DNA of 64,000 bases, from positions 337,211 to 401,210 of the forward strand of contig CAZWJF010000001.1 of assembly GCA_964634325.1 (NCBI GenBank), written 5' to 3'. The position numbers and the translations under genes are program-made. Origin of the DNA: JAJXWB01 sp964634325 (GTDB taxonomy: Bacteria; Pseudomonadota; Alphaproteobacteria; Rhizobiales; Beijerinckiaceae). Under the pieces are notes generated by a model. It was not told the DNA's origin and did not search any database. It saw only the letters and a list, made by a program, of their open reading frames with translations. This document shows, one piece after another, positions 1 through 8,456 of the stretch (positions within the stretch are counted from its first letter, which is position 1; every line of letters starts with the position of its first letter).

Positions 1-535
1 GATGCTCGCGCAGATGACGGGGCCTGGATGCGTGCCCCGGCGTGTAGCCCGTATCGAGGTGCGCGATCTTGACGCCAGCGCCTTTTGTTCGGGCCCAAGC
101 GCTCTCAAATCGTGTGAAGCCGCTTTTCAAATGCCAGACGGGCGAGACGTGGTCGTTCGGGCCGGGCGGCCAGTCCTTGTTCAGTCCGCCGTCCAGGACG
201 CCTGTGGGCGGCGGCGCTCGCCGATGCTCCACGTCCGGCTCGACGAAATGCTTGTAGCCGTTCGCGGCGGCAGCGGCATGCGCCGCGTCCCACGGATTTT
301 CTTCCCCGCCGCTGGCGACGGGTTTGGCCAGAAGCCAATGATTTCCGATGGCCTGGGCGGTGAAGGTCGCGCGCAATTGAGGCGCGGGGGACAATGGCTC
401 CAGCGAATAGCCGGGCAATCTGAAGGGAGCGTCGTCGCGCAGGGCGATATTCGCATTCGCGTCCTCCGCGAATATTGAACTGAAGGCCGCCTGCTGCACC
501 CTCACAAGCAACTGTCCATTGCCTTTCAGCGCCAT
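1..535 (-). CDS. Subtilisin-like (S8) serine protease, N-terminal part
   Basis: The frame is open from the ATG at 535 down to base 1, so the 3' end lies outside the window. A GGGGAGG ribosome-binding site sits 5 nt before the ATG and fixes the start. The first 178 codons show no signal peptide and no family I recognise up to about residue 145. Then comes GAGVKIAHLDTGYTPGH, with Asp161 in the usual DTG context of the subtilase catalytic Asp; the His and Ser parts of the triad are off the edge. About 150 residues before the first catalytic motif suggest a propeptide or an extra N-terminal domain. Family assignment rests on this single motif and its spacing. Confidence 0.75.
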   Translation of the reverse strand, partial: MALKGNGQLLVRVQQAAFSSIFAEDANANIALRDDAPFRLPGYSLEPLSPAPQLRATFTAQAIGNHWLLAKPVASGGEENPWDAAHAAAAANGYKHFVEPDVEHRRAPPPTGVLDGGLNKDWPPGPNDHVSPVWHLKSGFTRFESAWARTKGAGVKIAHLDTGYTPGHASRPRHLREH

Positions 536-810
536 GAGAGCCTCCCCTATGCTCTTGGACAGTATTTTCGGGAACTATACAGGAAGACTGCATATCGACA
601 ATGCGTGCGCCGGCCGAGGCCTGGCAATTGCCGGTCGAAACGCGCGGAGATAATCGAACGTCCCTGTTTCAGGCGCTCCGCGGCAAATGGTGTCGGGCGC
701 TTCGCGCCAAGCGCGCTGTCGTGTGTGTCGCAATGAGTTAGGTCGAGGACGACGCGGCCGCCCTCGACATTGATGCGCCTGAGGCGCCGCTGCGCCTTTC
801 GGCGACCGGG

Positions 811-1227
811 TTATTTCGAGCCGCGGAGGCGCGACGAGGGAACCAAGGCGAATGCGCCGTCGCCGAGCAGGCCGAGCGCCAGAAGGCCAGCGGCCCAAAA
901 CGCCGGAAACTCCCAGCCGCCGCCCTTGGCCGAGGCCAGCCAACCATTGGCGCCATGCACCAGAACGATGGTGGCGATCAGCTCGATGAACAGCGGGATC
1001 GTCGCCCAGCGAACCAGGATCCCGAGGATCAAGGCGAGCCCGCCGAGAATCTCGAGGGCGAGGATCGGATAGAGGAACCAGTCCGGCAGGCCCAGCGACG
1101 CGAAGAACTTGCCGGCGCCAGCCATGCCGAACACGAACATCTTCAGATAGGCGTGCGCAAGGAACATGATCCCCATCGACACCCTCAGGACGAGCGCGGC
1201 GTAGGGGGCGGTTTTTTGATCGATCAT
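811..1227 (-). CDS. DoxX family membrane protein
   Basis: A 138-residue inner-membrane protein with four hydrophobic segments (about residues 10-30, 50-72, 76-95 and 108-128), the normal size and topology of the DoxX/DoxD family. Start YAALVLRVSMGIMFLAHAY is the typical first helix. Family members are linked to thiol and oxidative stress and to quinone-dependent oxidations, but the substrate here cannot be told. The ATG at 1227 follows an AAAGGAG ribosome-binding site. A perfect dyad lies just upstream (1244..1258) and may be its operator. It stands alone, divergent from usg. Confidence 0.85.
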   Translation of the reverse strand: MIDQKTAPYAALVLRVSMGIMFLAHAYLKMFVFGMAGAGKFFASLGLPDWFLYPILALEILGGLALILGILVRWATIPLFIELIATIVLVHGANGWLASAKGGGWEFPAFWAAGLLALGLLGDGAFALVPSSRLRGSK

Positions 1228-1243
1228 CTCAAACTCCTTTCCT

Positions 1244-1258
1244 ACTTTCTACGAAAGT
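1244..1258. promoter_or_regulatory. Perfect dyad upstream of doxX-like gene
   Basis: ACTTTC-TAC-GAAAGT is a perfect inverted repeat with a 3-nt centre, 17 nt upstream of the DoxX start codon and just before its ribosome-binding site. Position and symmetry suit an operator overlapping the promoter or the transcript start. No regulator gene lies next to it. Function is inferred from position only. Confidence 0.4.
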
Positions 1259-1471
1259 TCGACCAAGTGCAGAATTGCCTGCGTAGCAGATGCTCTGTGC
1301 GTCGATGCAATCTCGACCTGCCCGAAGTGGCGCGGCCCTTGCTTTTTGTTTCCTGCGGCCCGCGTTGTTAACCCTGTAGCAAAGTAACGGGTCTGCAATC
1401 GCATCGTTGCGGCCCTGACGATCCATGAACCGGCCGCAAGACGAAAGGTCATCTCATTATGTGAGGGCGAA

Positions 1472-1789
1472 ATGGTCGAGAAATTACGTGTCGAGGCTCA
1501 GGACGTGGGTCGCACCGGTCGCGTATCGGAAGATTTCCTCCGCCAACTGGCCGGCTGGGGTCTGACGACGGCGGAAATTCTCTACCGAATGCCCGATCAT
1601 CCGTCCTTTCTGCAAAGCTACATCTGGCAGGAATACGACGCCGCGCCGCACTTTCCGGTGCTCAAGAAATTCCTGAATTTCTGGCGCGAAAAGCTCGACG
1701 GCCCGCTGTTCTCGGTGCGCATCGGCCATGAACGGCTGATCCGTCCGGCCGAAATCCGGGCGATCGGCGCGGAATTCCGCTTCAACTGA
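1472..1789 (+). CDS. usg: Usg family protein
   Basis: A 105-residue protein matching the small alphaproteobacterial Usg family, known from genes near tryptophan biosynthesis loci in alphaproteobacteria; its biochemical role is unknown. The central segment LTTAEILYRMPDHPSFLQSY and the acidic, aromatic middle (YIWQEYDAAPHFPVL) are characteristic. No trp genes are visible here, so the usual neighbourhood is not conserved. It is soluble, with no signal peptide or membrane segment. The gene ends 20 nt before the stop of the convergent GGDEF/EAL gene. Confidence 0.75.
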   Translation: MVEKLRVEAQDVGRTGRVSEDFLRQLAGWGLTTAEILYRMPDHPSFLQSYIWQEYDAAPHFPVLKKFLNFWREKLDGPLFSVRIGHERLIRPAEIRAIGAEFRFN

Positions 1790-1808
1790 ACTCGCTGCGC
1801 GCTGTCGC

Positions 1809-3977
1809 TCAGGCGGCGGCGCGCGCTGTTTCCTCGGCGGCCGTCTGTGCGGCGAGGCGCTGGGAAATTTCGGCTGCGGACACGGGCTTGGAGAACAGGA
1901 AGCCCTGCATTTCGTGGCAGCCGAGCGCATGCAGGAAACGGTGCTGGTCGCTGGTCTCGACGCCTTCGGCGGTGACGGTGAGGCCGAGCGCGCGGCCCAG
2001 ATGCACGATCGAATGCACGATGATCGCGCTCTCGCCCGTCGTTTCGACGGAATCGAGGAACGACTTGTCGATCTTGATCTTGTCGAAGGCGAAGCGGCGC
2101 AGATAAATCAGGCTCGAATAGCCGGTGCCGAAATCGTCGAGCGCCAGGCGCACGCCCATCGCCCGCAGATTGACCATCGCCTGTTCGGCGGCGTCCGCGT
2201 CGTCGATGAGAACGCTTTCCGTCAGCTCCAGCTCCAACCGGCCGGCGTCGACGTCGGCCGCCTTCAACAGGCGTTCCAGGTCTCCGACGAAGCCGGCGTG
2301 GCGCAGTTGAAGCCCGGAGACGTTCACCGCCACCCTCAGGCCGGGCCAGGCCTTCATGTCGGCGAGCGCGCGGCGCAACACCCAGTCGCCCAGCGGCAGG
2401 ATCAGTCCGCTTTCCTCGGCCAGCGCGATGAAGTTGAGCGGCGAAATCAGACCATGCGTGGGATGCGGCCAACGCACGAGCGCCTCGACGCCGACCATTT
2501 TCTTGCCGTTCACGTCCATGACCGGCTGGTATTGCAGCATCAGCGCGCCGGCCTCGATCGCCGCGCGCAGATCGTCCTCGACCGCCTTTCGCATGTTGAG
2601 CCGCTCGCCCATGCTCGGTTCGAAGAAGCAGAAGCGGTTGCGGCCTTCGTTCTTGGCGCGATAGAGGGCCAGACCGGCGCGCCGCATCAATTCCGGCGCT
2701 GTCTCGGCGTCGTGCGGACAAAGCGCCGCCCCGAAGGACACGCCGACGTAGAGTTGCGCGCCGTCGATCTCGAAAGGCTGCTCCAGCGCTTCGGTCAGGC
2801 GACGCGCGAGCATTTCGACATCGCGCGGTCCGACGATGTCGGTCTGCAAGATGGCGAATTCATCGTCGCCGAGCCGCGCGACGCGGCCCGAGGAGCGCAA
2901 CAGCCCGCCGATGCGACGCGCCATCTCGACGATCAGCCGGTCGCCGGCGGCGCGCCCGTAGGAATCGTTGATCTCCTTGAACCGGTCGCAGTCCAGATGG
3001 AAGACCGCCGCGCCCCTGTCGCCGGCGGAGCGCTTGATGCGCTCGATCTCGCTTTCGACCAGCCGGGTGAACATCGCGCGCGTCGGCAGGCCTGTCATGC
3101 CGTCGAGCGCGACGGCCGCGAGCGCGCGTTCCTCGCCCTCGACCGCCTCGCGGGTCACGCGTCGCGAGTGAACCACGACCAGCGCGGCGAACAGCGCCGC
3201 GAAAATGAGCAGGAGCGAAACGTTCCGCTCCATCATGCCGTCGCCTGGCCGTTGCGGCGCCCAGGCGAAGCCGAAGTCAGCACCATCGTTTTCGCGTGCG
3301 ACCGGGACCGTCGCGAGGTCGGACGTCGCAGACGCGAGCGAAGTCCATTCGAGCCGTCGGGTGTCGGCGATCCGCGCGATTTCGGCGAGCGTGGCGTCGT
3401 CGATCGGACGGAACCTCAGTAACGCGAGGCTGGATCCGCCAGCGCCGAGATAGGGCAGGAGGCCGGCCAGATAGGGTCGCCCGTCGGCGATGACGATCTC
3501 GCGGCGCTCCGAGCCCCAGAGCGTCGATTTCGCCGCGGCGCTGATCGGGCCGCGCAATTGCGAACCGACGCCGCCATCGTGCGCAAGAGGCGCGGCGCTT
3601 GCGAGAAGCGACGCCAGGTCCGCGCCGACCGCGGGATTGCGACCCTTCAGGTCGCGGGAGACGTCGACCACGTACGTTTCGCCCGCGGGACCGGCGAGCC
3701 GTGCGGGCGCGCCGGAGCGCGCGCGCTCCTGAAGAGCGCTGCCCGGCAGGCGTTCGGCGTAGGCGCGCGTCTCTTCCGCGAAGGCGGTCGCAATGGTTTC
3801 GAGCGACTGCGCGACGGCGCTCCGTTCGGCCGCCGCGCGTCCGAGGTTGGCCTCGTCGCGGACGACCATCAGCGCGCCGAGCAGACTGACCAGCACAATG
3901 CAGACGACAATCGCAAAGGTCGACAGGCCGCGTTCTTCGCGCGCGATGGCGGCGATCGGGTTGGGGGGCGCAATCAT
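1809..3977 (-). CDS. Membrane GGDEF/EAL protein (c-di-GMP turnover)
   Basis: About 722 residues: an N-terminal membrane helix (about 18-39), a periplasmic sensor-like region of roughly 220 residues, a second helix (SLLLIFAALFAALVVV), then GGDEF and EAL domains. The GGDEF signature is RLGDDEF, with Asp replacing the second Gly, so cyclase activity is doubtful. The EAL domain keeps EALVRW, the metal-binding DDFGTGYSSL and the EGVE motif, so it looks like an active phosphodiesterase. I chose ATG 3977; a GTG at 4016 would add 13 residues, and neither start has a strong ribosome-binding site. It is a monocistronic sensor of an unknown periplasmic signal. Confidence 0.92.
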   Translation of the reverse strand: MIAPPNPIAAIAREERGLSTFAIVVCIVLVSLLGALMVVRDEANLGRAAAERSAVAQSLETIATAFAEETRAYAERLPGSALQERARSGAPARLAGPAGETYVVDVSRDLKGRNPAVGADLASLLASAAPLAHDGGVGSQLRGPISAAAKSTLWGSERREIVIADGRPYLAGLLPYLGAGGSSLALLRFRPIDDATLAEIARIADTRRLEWTSLASATSDLATVPVARENDGADFGFAWAPQRPGDGMMERNVSLLLIFAALFAALVVVHSRRVTREAVEGEERALAAVALDGMTGLPTRAMFTRLVESEIERIKRSAGDRGAAVFHLDCDRFKEINDSYGRAAGDRLIVEMARRIGGLLRSSGRVARLGDDEFAILQTDIVGPRDVEMLARRLTEALEQPFEIDGAQLYVGVSFGAALCPHDAETAPELMRRAGLALYRAKNEGRNRFCFFEPSMGERLNMRKAVEDDLRAAIEAGALMLQYQPVMDVNGKKMVGVEALVRWPHPTHGLISPLNFIALAEESGLILPLGDWVLRRALADMKAWPGLRVAVNVSGLQLRHAGFVGDLERLLKAADVDAGRLELELTESVLIDDADAAEQAMVNLRAMGVRLALDDFGTGYSSLIYLRRFAFDKIKIDKSFLDSVETTGESAIIVHSIVHLGRALGLTVTAEGVETSDQHRFLHALGCHEMQGFLFSKPVSAAEISQRLAAQTAAEETARAAA

Positions 3978-4018
3978 GACCGGTCCGGTGGAACTTCGCG
4001 GTATGAGGCTAGACACCG

Positions 4019-4030
4019 ATCGTTAACGAT
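4019..4030. promoter_or_regulatory. 12-bp perfect palindrome ATCGTTAACGAT
   Basis: A perfect palindrome in the short interval between the radC stop and the start of the GGDEF/EAL gene, about 42 nt upstream of the favoured ATG (3977). It contains a TTAAC core but lacks the second half of a CtrA box at the right spacing. It may be an operator of the c-di-GMP gene. Only symmetry and location support it. Confidence 0.25.
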
Positions 4031-4069
4031 AGGTGTGGACCGCCCCGCGGATTACACGCGACGCGACGG

Positions 4070-4762
4070 TCAGAGCAGTTGCAAGCCCTTGAAACTGGCG
4101 TGCCCGTGCTTGCCGATGATGAGATGGTCGTGGACGACGATGCCCATCAACCCGGCGATCGTGACGATCTCCTCGGTCATCCGGATGTCCGCCTTGGAAG
4201 GGGTCGGATCGCCTGAGGGATGGTTGTGGGCGAGAATCAGCGCGGTGGAGCCCAGCTCCAGCGCGCGGCGGACGATTTCGCGCGGATAGACCGGCGTGTG
4301 ATCGATCGTGCCGACCGACAGAACCTCGTCGGAGAGGACCGCGTTGCGCTTGTCGAGAAACAGGATGCGGAATTCCTCGCGGTCCGAATAGGCCATGGCC
4401 GCGCGGCAATAATCGATCACCTCCTTGAACGAGGACAGAACCTGCCGGTGTTGCACGGATTCGCGCGCCAGCCGCTTGGCGGCCGCCTCGACGATCTTGA
4501 AATCGACGATGGCCCCCTCGCCGAGTTCGCCATCCTCGCGCAGGCGTTCGGGGCGAGCGGTGAGGACTTCGGCGAAGGTGCCGAAGCGTTTCAGCAGCGC
4601 CTTGGCGAGCGGTTTGACGTCGCGTCGCGGAATCGACCGGAACAGCAACAGCTCGAGCAATTCGTAATCCGCCAGAGATTCCGAGCCGGCTTCGAGGAAG
4701 CGCGCTCTCAGACGCTGGCGATGGCCATGATAATGCGGGTCGCCGCTGTCTTCGGCCGCCAT
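4070..4762 (-). CDS. radC: RadC/JAB-domain protein
   Basis: A 230-residue RadC homologue. It has an N-terminal helix-hairpin-helix-like region (residues 25-100) and a C-terminal JAB/MPN-like metal-binding domain with the hallmark HNHPSGDPTPSKAD (His179, His181, Asp192) plus an upstream Glu-rich segment (DREEFRILFLDKRN). The family was named for DNA repair, but its biochemical role is unresolved. Length is normal. It lies 9 nt downstream of map on the same strand, so the two are probably co-transcribed. Confidence 0.93.
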   Translation of the reverse strand: MAAEDSGDPHYHGHRQRLRARFLEAGSESLADYELLELLLFRSIPRRDVKPLAKALLKRFGTFAEVLTARPERLREDGELGEGAIVDFKIVEAAAKRLARESVQHRQVLSSFKEVIDYCRAAMAYSDREEFRILFLDKRNAVLSDEVLSVGTIDHTPVYPREIVRRALELGSTALILAHNHPSGDPTPSKADIRMTEEIVTIAGLMGIVVHDHLIIGKHGHASFKGLQLL

Positions 4763-4771
4763 GGCGCCGCG

Positions 4772-5599
4772 TCAGGCCACGTGCAGGGGCGGGTGGTCGA
4801 GACCGCGCCGCGACAGGGTGAAAATCTCCACGCCCGTTTCCGTCACGCCGATCGTGTGCTCGAACTGGGCCGAGAGCGAGCGGTCGCGCGTCACGGCGGT
4901 CCAGCCGTCGGACAGAATTTTCACGTGCGGGCGGCCCAGATTGATCATCGGCTCGATGGTGAAGAACATGCCGGGCTTGAGCTGCACGCCTTCGCCGCGC
5001 CGGCCGTAATGCAGGATGTTCGGCTCGTCGTGGAACAATCGCCCGAGCCCGTGGCCGCAGAAATCGCGCACGACGGTGCAGCGCTCGCCTTCGGCGTATT
5101 GCTGGATGGCGGCGCCGATGTCGCCGGTATGCGCGCCGGGCTTCACCGCCGCGATGCCGCGCAGCAACGATTCGTAGGTCACGTCGATCAGGCGTTCGGC
5201 GCGGCGCGGAATGGCGCCGACGCCGTACATGCGGCTCGAATCGCCGTGCCAGCCGTCGACGATGAGCGTCACGTCGATGTTGACGATGTCGCCTTCGCGC
5301 AGCGGCTTGTCGTCGGGAATGCCGTGGCAGACGACGTGGTTGATCGAGGTGCAGATCGACTTGCGATAGCCGCGATAGTCGAGCGGCGCGGGATAGGCGC
5401 CGTGATCCATGGCGAACTGGAAGGCGAGTTCGTCGAGGCGCCCGGTGGTCACGCCGGGCCGCACCTCGTCGATCAGCATGTCCAGCGCTTCCGCCGTCAG
5501 GCGGCCGGCCTTGCGCATGCCCTCGAAATCCGCCGGCCCGTGCAGTTTGATCTGCCCGGTCTTGCGACCGGGGGCGAGCGAGGCTTCGACGAAGGTCAT
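4772..5599 (-). CDS. map: Methionine aminopeptidase, type I
   Basis: Removes the initiator methionine from nascent proteins. The 275-residue protein has the pita-bread fold signatures: CHGIPD with the substrate-facing His, the metal-binding aspartates in NIDVTLIVDGWHGDSSRMY, the metal-binding His in FCGHGLGRLFH, and glutamates in FTIEPM and QFEHTIGVTETG. A short N-terminal extension precedes the catalytic core. It is the first gene of a map-radC transcription unit. Confidence 0.97.
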   Translation of the reverse strand: MTFVEASLAPGRKTGQIKLHGPADFEGMRKAGRLTAEALDMLIDEVRPGVTTGRLDELAFQFAMDHGAYPAPLDYRGYRKSICTSINHVVCHGIPDDKPLREGDIVNIDVTLIVDGWHGDSSRMYGVGAIPRRAERLIDVTYESLLRGIAAVKPGAHTGDIGAAIQQYAEGERCTVVRDFCGHGLGRLFHDEPNILHYGRRGEGVQLKPGMFFTIEPMINLGRPHVKILSDGWTAVTRDRSLSAQFEHTIGVTETGVEIFTLSRRGLDHPPLHVA

Positions 5600-5730
5600 C
5601 GATGTGGGACTCCGGCGGGAACGGGCATGGGGCTTCTATTTAGGGGAAAGAACGCGCGACGCAAAGGCGGCCGCTGGCCTGCCGCCGACCGCGCGTGCTA
5701 AAGCGGCCGACACCCTCTCACACGGGCCTC

Positions 5731-6588
5731 ATGCCGACTGGACCGATCAACGACCTTTCGCCGTTCGGGGCGCATGCGCCCAGCGGCGCGCTGGCGCGCC
5801 TCATCGCGACCGCGCGCAAGGCGCCGGACGGCTGGGCCGGACGTCGTCTCGCCTATCTCCTGCGCGCGCTCGGCGTGCGGGCGATGGCCGGCCGGCCGGC
5901 CGACGTCGAGACGCTCGGCGCGCGGATGCGGCTCTATCCGGCGGACAACGTCAGCGAAAAGCGGATGCTGTTCACGCCGCAATATTTCGATCCGCACGAA
6001 CTCGATTTCCTGGCTCGGCGGATCACGCCGGATTTCGTGTTCGTCGACGTCGGCGCGAATGTCGGCGGCTACAGCCTGTTCGTCGCCGCGCGGGCCGGCG
6101 CGGGCGCGCGCATTCTGGCGATCGAGCCGCAGCCGCTCATCCACGAGCGGCTCGTCTACAATGTGCGGCAGAATGCGTTCGCGACGATCAAGACGCTCGA
6201 ATGCGCCGCGGCCGACTGCGACGGCGAAGTGACCATGTTCGTCAATGCGCGCAATCGGGGCGACAGCTCCATTCGCATTGTTCCCTCGCACGACGGCGGC
6301 CGCTTGACGGTGCGCGCGCGCCGGCTTCGGGATATTCTGGCGGGGGAGGCGTTCGGTCGTATCGACGCCATGAAGCTCGATTGCGAAGGGGCGGAGGACC
6401 TGATTGTCGAGCCCTATCTGCGGTCGGCGCCGCGGTCGCTTTGGCCCCGGGTGATGATTGTCGAACACATGCCGGAGCGCTGGTGCATCGATTTGCCGGA
6501 TTTCATCCGCGCGCAGGGCTATAAGGAACGGCTGCGGACGCGGCAGAATCTGGTCTTCGAACTCGACGGGGCGGGAACTGACTCATGA
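5731..6588 (+). CDS. FkbM family methyltransferase
   Basis: A class I SAM-dependent O-methyltransferase of the FkbM family, about 285 residues. The SAM-binding loop is FVFVDVGANVGGYSLF, followed by the acidic LAIEPQPLIHERL and the family motif IDAMKLDCEGAEDLI. Substrates of the family are usually sugars or polyketide-like hydroxyls; none can be named here. A GTG at 5695 would extend it by 12 residues; ATG 5731 is favoured but neither has a clear ribosome-binding site. Its stop overlaps the start of the CinA-like gene (ATGA), so it heads a three-gene unit with gpt. Confidence 0.85.
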   Translation: MPTGPINDLSPFGAHAPSGALARLIATARKAPDGWAGRRLAYLLRALGVRAMAGRPADVETLGARMRLYPADNVSEKRMLFTPQYFDPHELDFLARRITPDFVFVDVGANVGGYSLFVAARAGAGARILAIEPQPLIHERLVYNVRQNAFATIKTLECAAADCDGEVTMFVNARNRGDSSIRIVPSHDGGRLTVRARRLRDILAGEAFGRIDAMKLDCEGAEDLIVEPYLRSAPRSLWPRVMIVEHMPERWCIDLPDFIRAQGYKERLRTRQNLVFELDGAGTDS

Positions 6589-7346
6589 GCGGTGAACAGC
6601 AGATCACAGCGGCCGTCCTCGTCATCGGCGACGAAATCCTGTCCGGGCGCACGAAGGACAAGAACATCGGCTATATCGCGGATTACCTCGTGCAGATCGG
6701 CATCGACCTGCGCGAGGTGCGCATCGTTCCCGACGTCGAGCAGGAAATCGTCGACGCCATCGACGCGCTGCGCAAGCGTTACACCTATGTGTTCACGACC
6801 GGAGGCATCGGGCCGACGCACGACGACATCACCGCCGACAGTGTGGCGAAGGCCTTCGGCGTCGGCATTTCCGAACATCCGCGCGCCATCGAACTGCTGC
6901 TGACCCGCATCAAGCCCGAAGACCTCAACGAAGCGCGGCGCCGCATGGCGCGCATTCCGCACGGCGCCGAACTGGTCGAAAATCGTGTGTCGACGGCGCC
7001 CGGTTTCATGATCGAAAACGTCGTCGTGATGGCTGGCGTTCCGTCGATCATGCAGGCGATGCTGGACAACGTGACGCCACGCTTGAAGACCGGCGCGAAG
7101 ATGCTGATGGAGACCGTGCAGGCCGACAGCGTGCCCGAGGGCGCCTATGCGGCGGGGCTTGGCGCGATCGCCGAAAAATATCCGGACGCCTCGATCGGCT
7201 CTTATCCATCGTTCGCCTCGGGACGCTTCCAGAACCAGATCGTCGTGCGCTCCAAGAATCAGGAGACGCTCGACCGCGCGCTCGCCGAAGCGCGCGCGTT
7301 GATCGAGACGCTGACCGCCGAACGGGCGAACAAGCCGCTGCCATGA
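6585..7346 (+). CDS. CinA-like competence/damage-inducible protein A (MoCF domain only)
   Basis: 253 residues corresponding to the N-terminal MoaB/Mog-like domain of CinA: VLVIGDEILSGRTKDKN at the start and the binding loop FTTGGIGPTHDDITADSV. Full CinA carries a C-terminal nicotinamide-nucleotide deamidase domain, which is absent, so this is the short form common in alphaproteobacteria. The substrate is uncertain; hydrolysis of an ADP-ribose-type or pyridine-nucleotide compound is suggested by the family. It overlaps both neighbours by 4 nt (ATGA), so translational coupling is likely. Confidence 0.88.
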   Translation: MSGEQQITAAVLVIGDEILSGRTKDKNIGYIADYLVQIGIDLREVRIVPDVEQEIVDAIDALRKRYTYVFTTGGIGPTHDDITADSVAKAFGVGISEHPRAIELLLTRIKPEDLNEARRRMARIPHGAELVENRVSTAPGFMIENVVVMAGVPSIMQAMLDNVTPRLKTGAKMLMETVQADSVPEGAYAAGLGAIAEKYPDASIGSYPSFASGRFQNQIVVRSKNQETLDRALAEARALIETLTAERANKPLP

Positions 7347-7849
7347 GCGCCGAAAAGAGCTTTCCTGTATCCTGGGACCAGTTCCATCGCGACGCGCGGG
7401 CGCTGGCGTGGCGGCTGGCCGGGCTGCCGCCTTTTTCCGCGATGGTGGCGGTGACGCGCGGCGGCATGGTGCCAGCCGCGATCATCGCGCGCGAATTGGG
7501 GCTGCGCGTGATCGACACGCTCGCGGTCTCGAGCTACGGCGCGGGCGAAGGCGTCGGGCCAGAGCAGGCGCAGGGCGCGCTCAAGGTGCTCAAGAACGTC
7601 TCGCACGAGCTTCTGGCGCGCGGCGGCGAAGGACTGCTCGTCGTCGACGATCTCGTCGACACCGGCGCGACGGCGCGGCTCGTTCGTGAAATCCTGCCGA
7701 AGGCGCATCTGGCGACGGTCTACGCCAAGCCGGCCGGGCGGCCGCTCGTCGACACGTTCATCACCGAGGTGTCGCAGGATACGTGGATCAATTTCCCGTG
7801 GGACCTGCAGCTCGCTTTCGCGCCGCCGATCGGCAAGGCCGGCGGCTAG
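7343..7849 (+). CDS. gpt: Xanthine(-guanine) phosphoribosyltransferase
   Basis: Salvages xanthine or guanine with PRPP to the nucleotide. The 168-residue protein carries the PRPP-binding motif LLVVDDLVDTGATARLV, an upstream VTRGGMVPAAIIARELG segment, and the C-terminal WINFPWDLQ seen in Gpt enzymes. Length and order match the family. It is the last gene of the FkbM-CinA-like-gpt unit, overlapping the CinA-like stop by 4 nt, and lies 42 nt before tRNA-Leu. Confidence 0.92.
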   Translation: MSAEKSFPVSWDQFHRDARALAWRLAGLPPFSAMVAVTRGGMVPAAIIARELGLRVIDTLAVSSYGAGEGVGPEQAQGALKVLKNVSHELLARGGEGLLVVDDLVDTGATARLVREILPKAHLATVYAKPAGRPLVDTFITEVSQDTWINFPWDLQLAFAPPIGKAGG

Positions 7850-7891
7850 CGCCGTGGCGCGCAGCTCCGACTCCCGCTACAAGAAGCCCGC

Positions 7892-7976
7892 GCGGACGTG
7901 GCGAAACTGGTAGACGCAAGGGACTTAAAATCCCTCGGGCTTGCCCGTGCGGGTTCGATCCCCGCCGTCCGCACCA
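7892..7976 (+). tRNA. tRNA-Leu (UAA)
   Basis: An 85-nt tRNA with an encoded CCA. The acceptor stem GCGGACG pairs with CGTCCGC, the T arm contains GGTTCGATCC, and a long class II variable arm is present. The anticodon loop CTTAAAA places UAA at positions 34-36. It follows gpt closely and may share readthrough, but tRNA promoters were not resolved. Confidence 0.97.
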
Positions 7977-7988
7977 GATTTTCGAGCG

Positions 7989-8423
7989 CTACTCGTCGAG
8001 CTCCGCGATGGCGAGCGTATCGGGATATTCCGAAAACTCGCAGATCAGGCCGCCGCGCAGACGCAGATAGTTCCAGATCACAATTGGCGCCGTCTTGCCG
8101 GAGCCGCGGTTGCGCAGCCTCGTCGTTCTCTGCAGTGCGACGCGGTCGCCGTCGATCAGCAGGCGCGTGATCGTCGAACCCAGGCTTTCGTAGGCGACAT
8201 AGACCGCGCGCAGCATATCGGCGCAGGCTTCCGCGCCTTCGCGTCGCGCCGCCAGCGGATAGAGCCTCCATGTCCCGCCGCCATACACCACATCCGGCGT
8301 GAAATAGGACGCCACGCCATCGGCGTCGCCGCGTGCGCACAGATCGAGAATGACCGCCAGGCGCTGTTCGATCAGGTCGCGGTCGATTTCGGCGAGTCGC
8401 TGATCGGCGTTGGGCGTCTGCAT
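7989..8423 (-). CDS. SnoaL-like (NTF2 fold) protein, paralogue 1
   Basis: A protein of about 144 residues with the NTF2/SnoaL cone fold: N-terminal helices (EIDRDLIEQRLAVILDLCARGD), then strands including YFTPDVVYGGG and the terminal EFSEYPDT. Such proteins are small-molecule isomerases, cyclases, hydrolases or binding domains; no activity can be assigned. It is closely related to the next two genes on the same strand, with LLIDGDRVA and FSEYPDT shared with paralogue 2. ATG 8423 gives the length of its paralogues; a GTG at 8435 is possible. Confidence 0.8.
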   Translation of the reverse strand: MQTPNADQRLAEIDRDLIEQRLAVILDLCARGDADGVASYFTPDVVYGGGTWRLYPLAARREGAEACADMLRAVYVAYESLGSTITRLLIDGDRVALQRTTRLRNRGSGKTAPIVIWNYLRLRGGLICEFSEYPDTLAIAELDE

Positions 8424-8456
8424 GTCCCGGCTCACGGTTGAAAATCTGGGCGGCTG

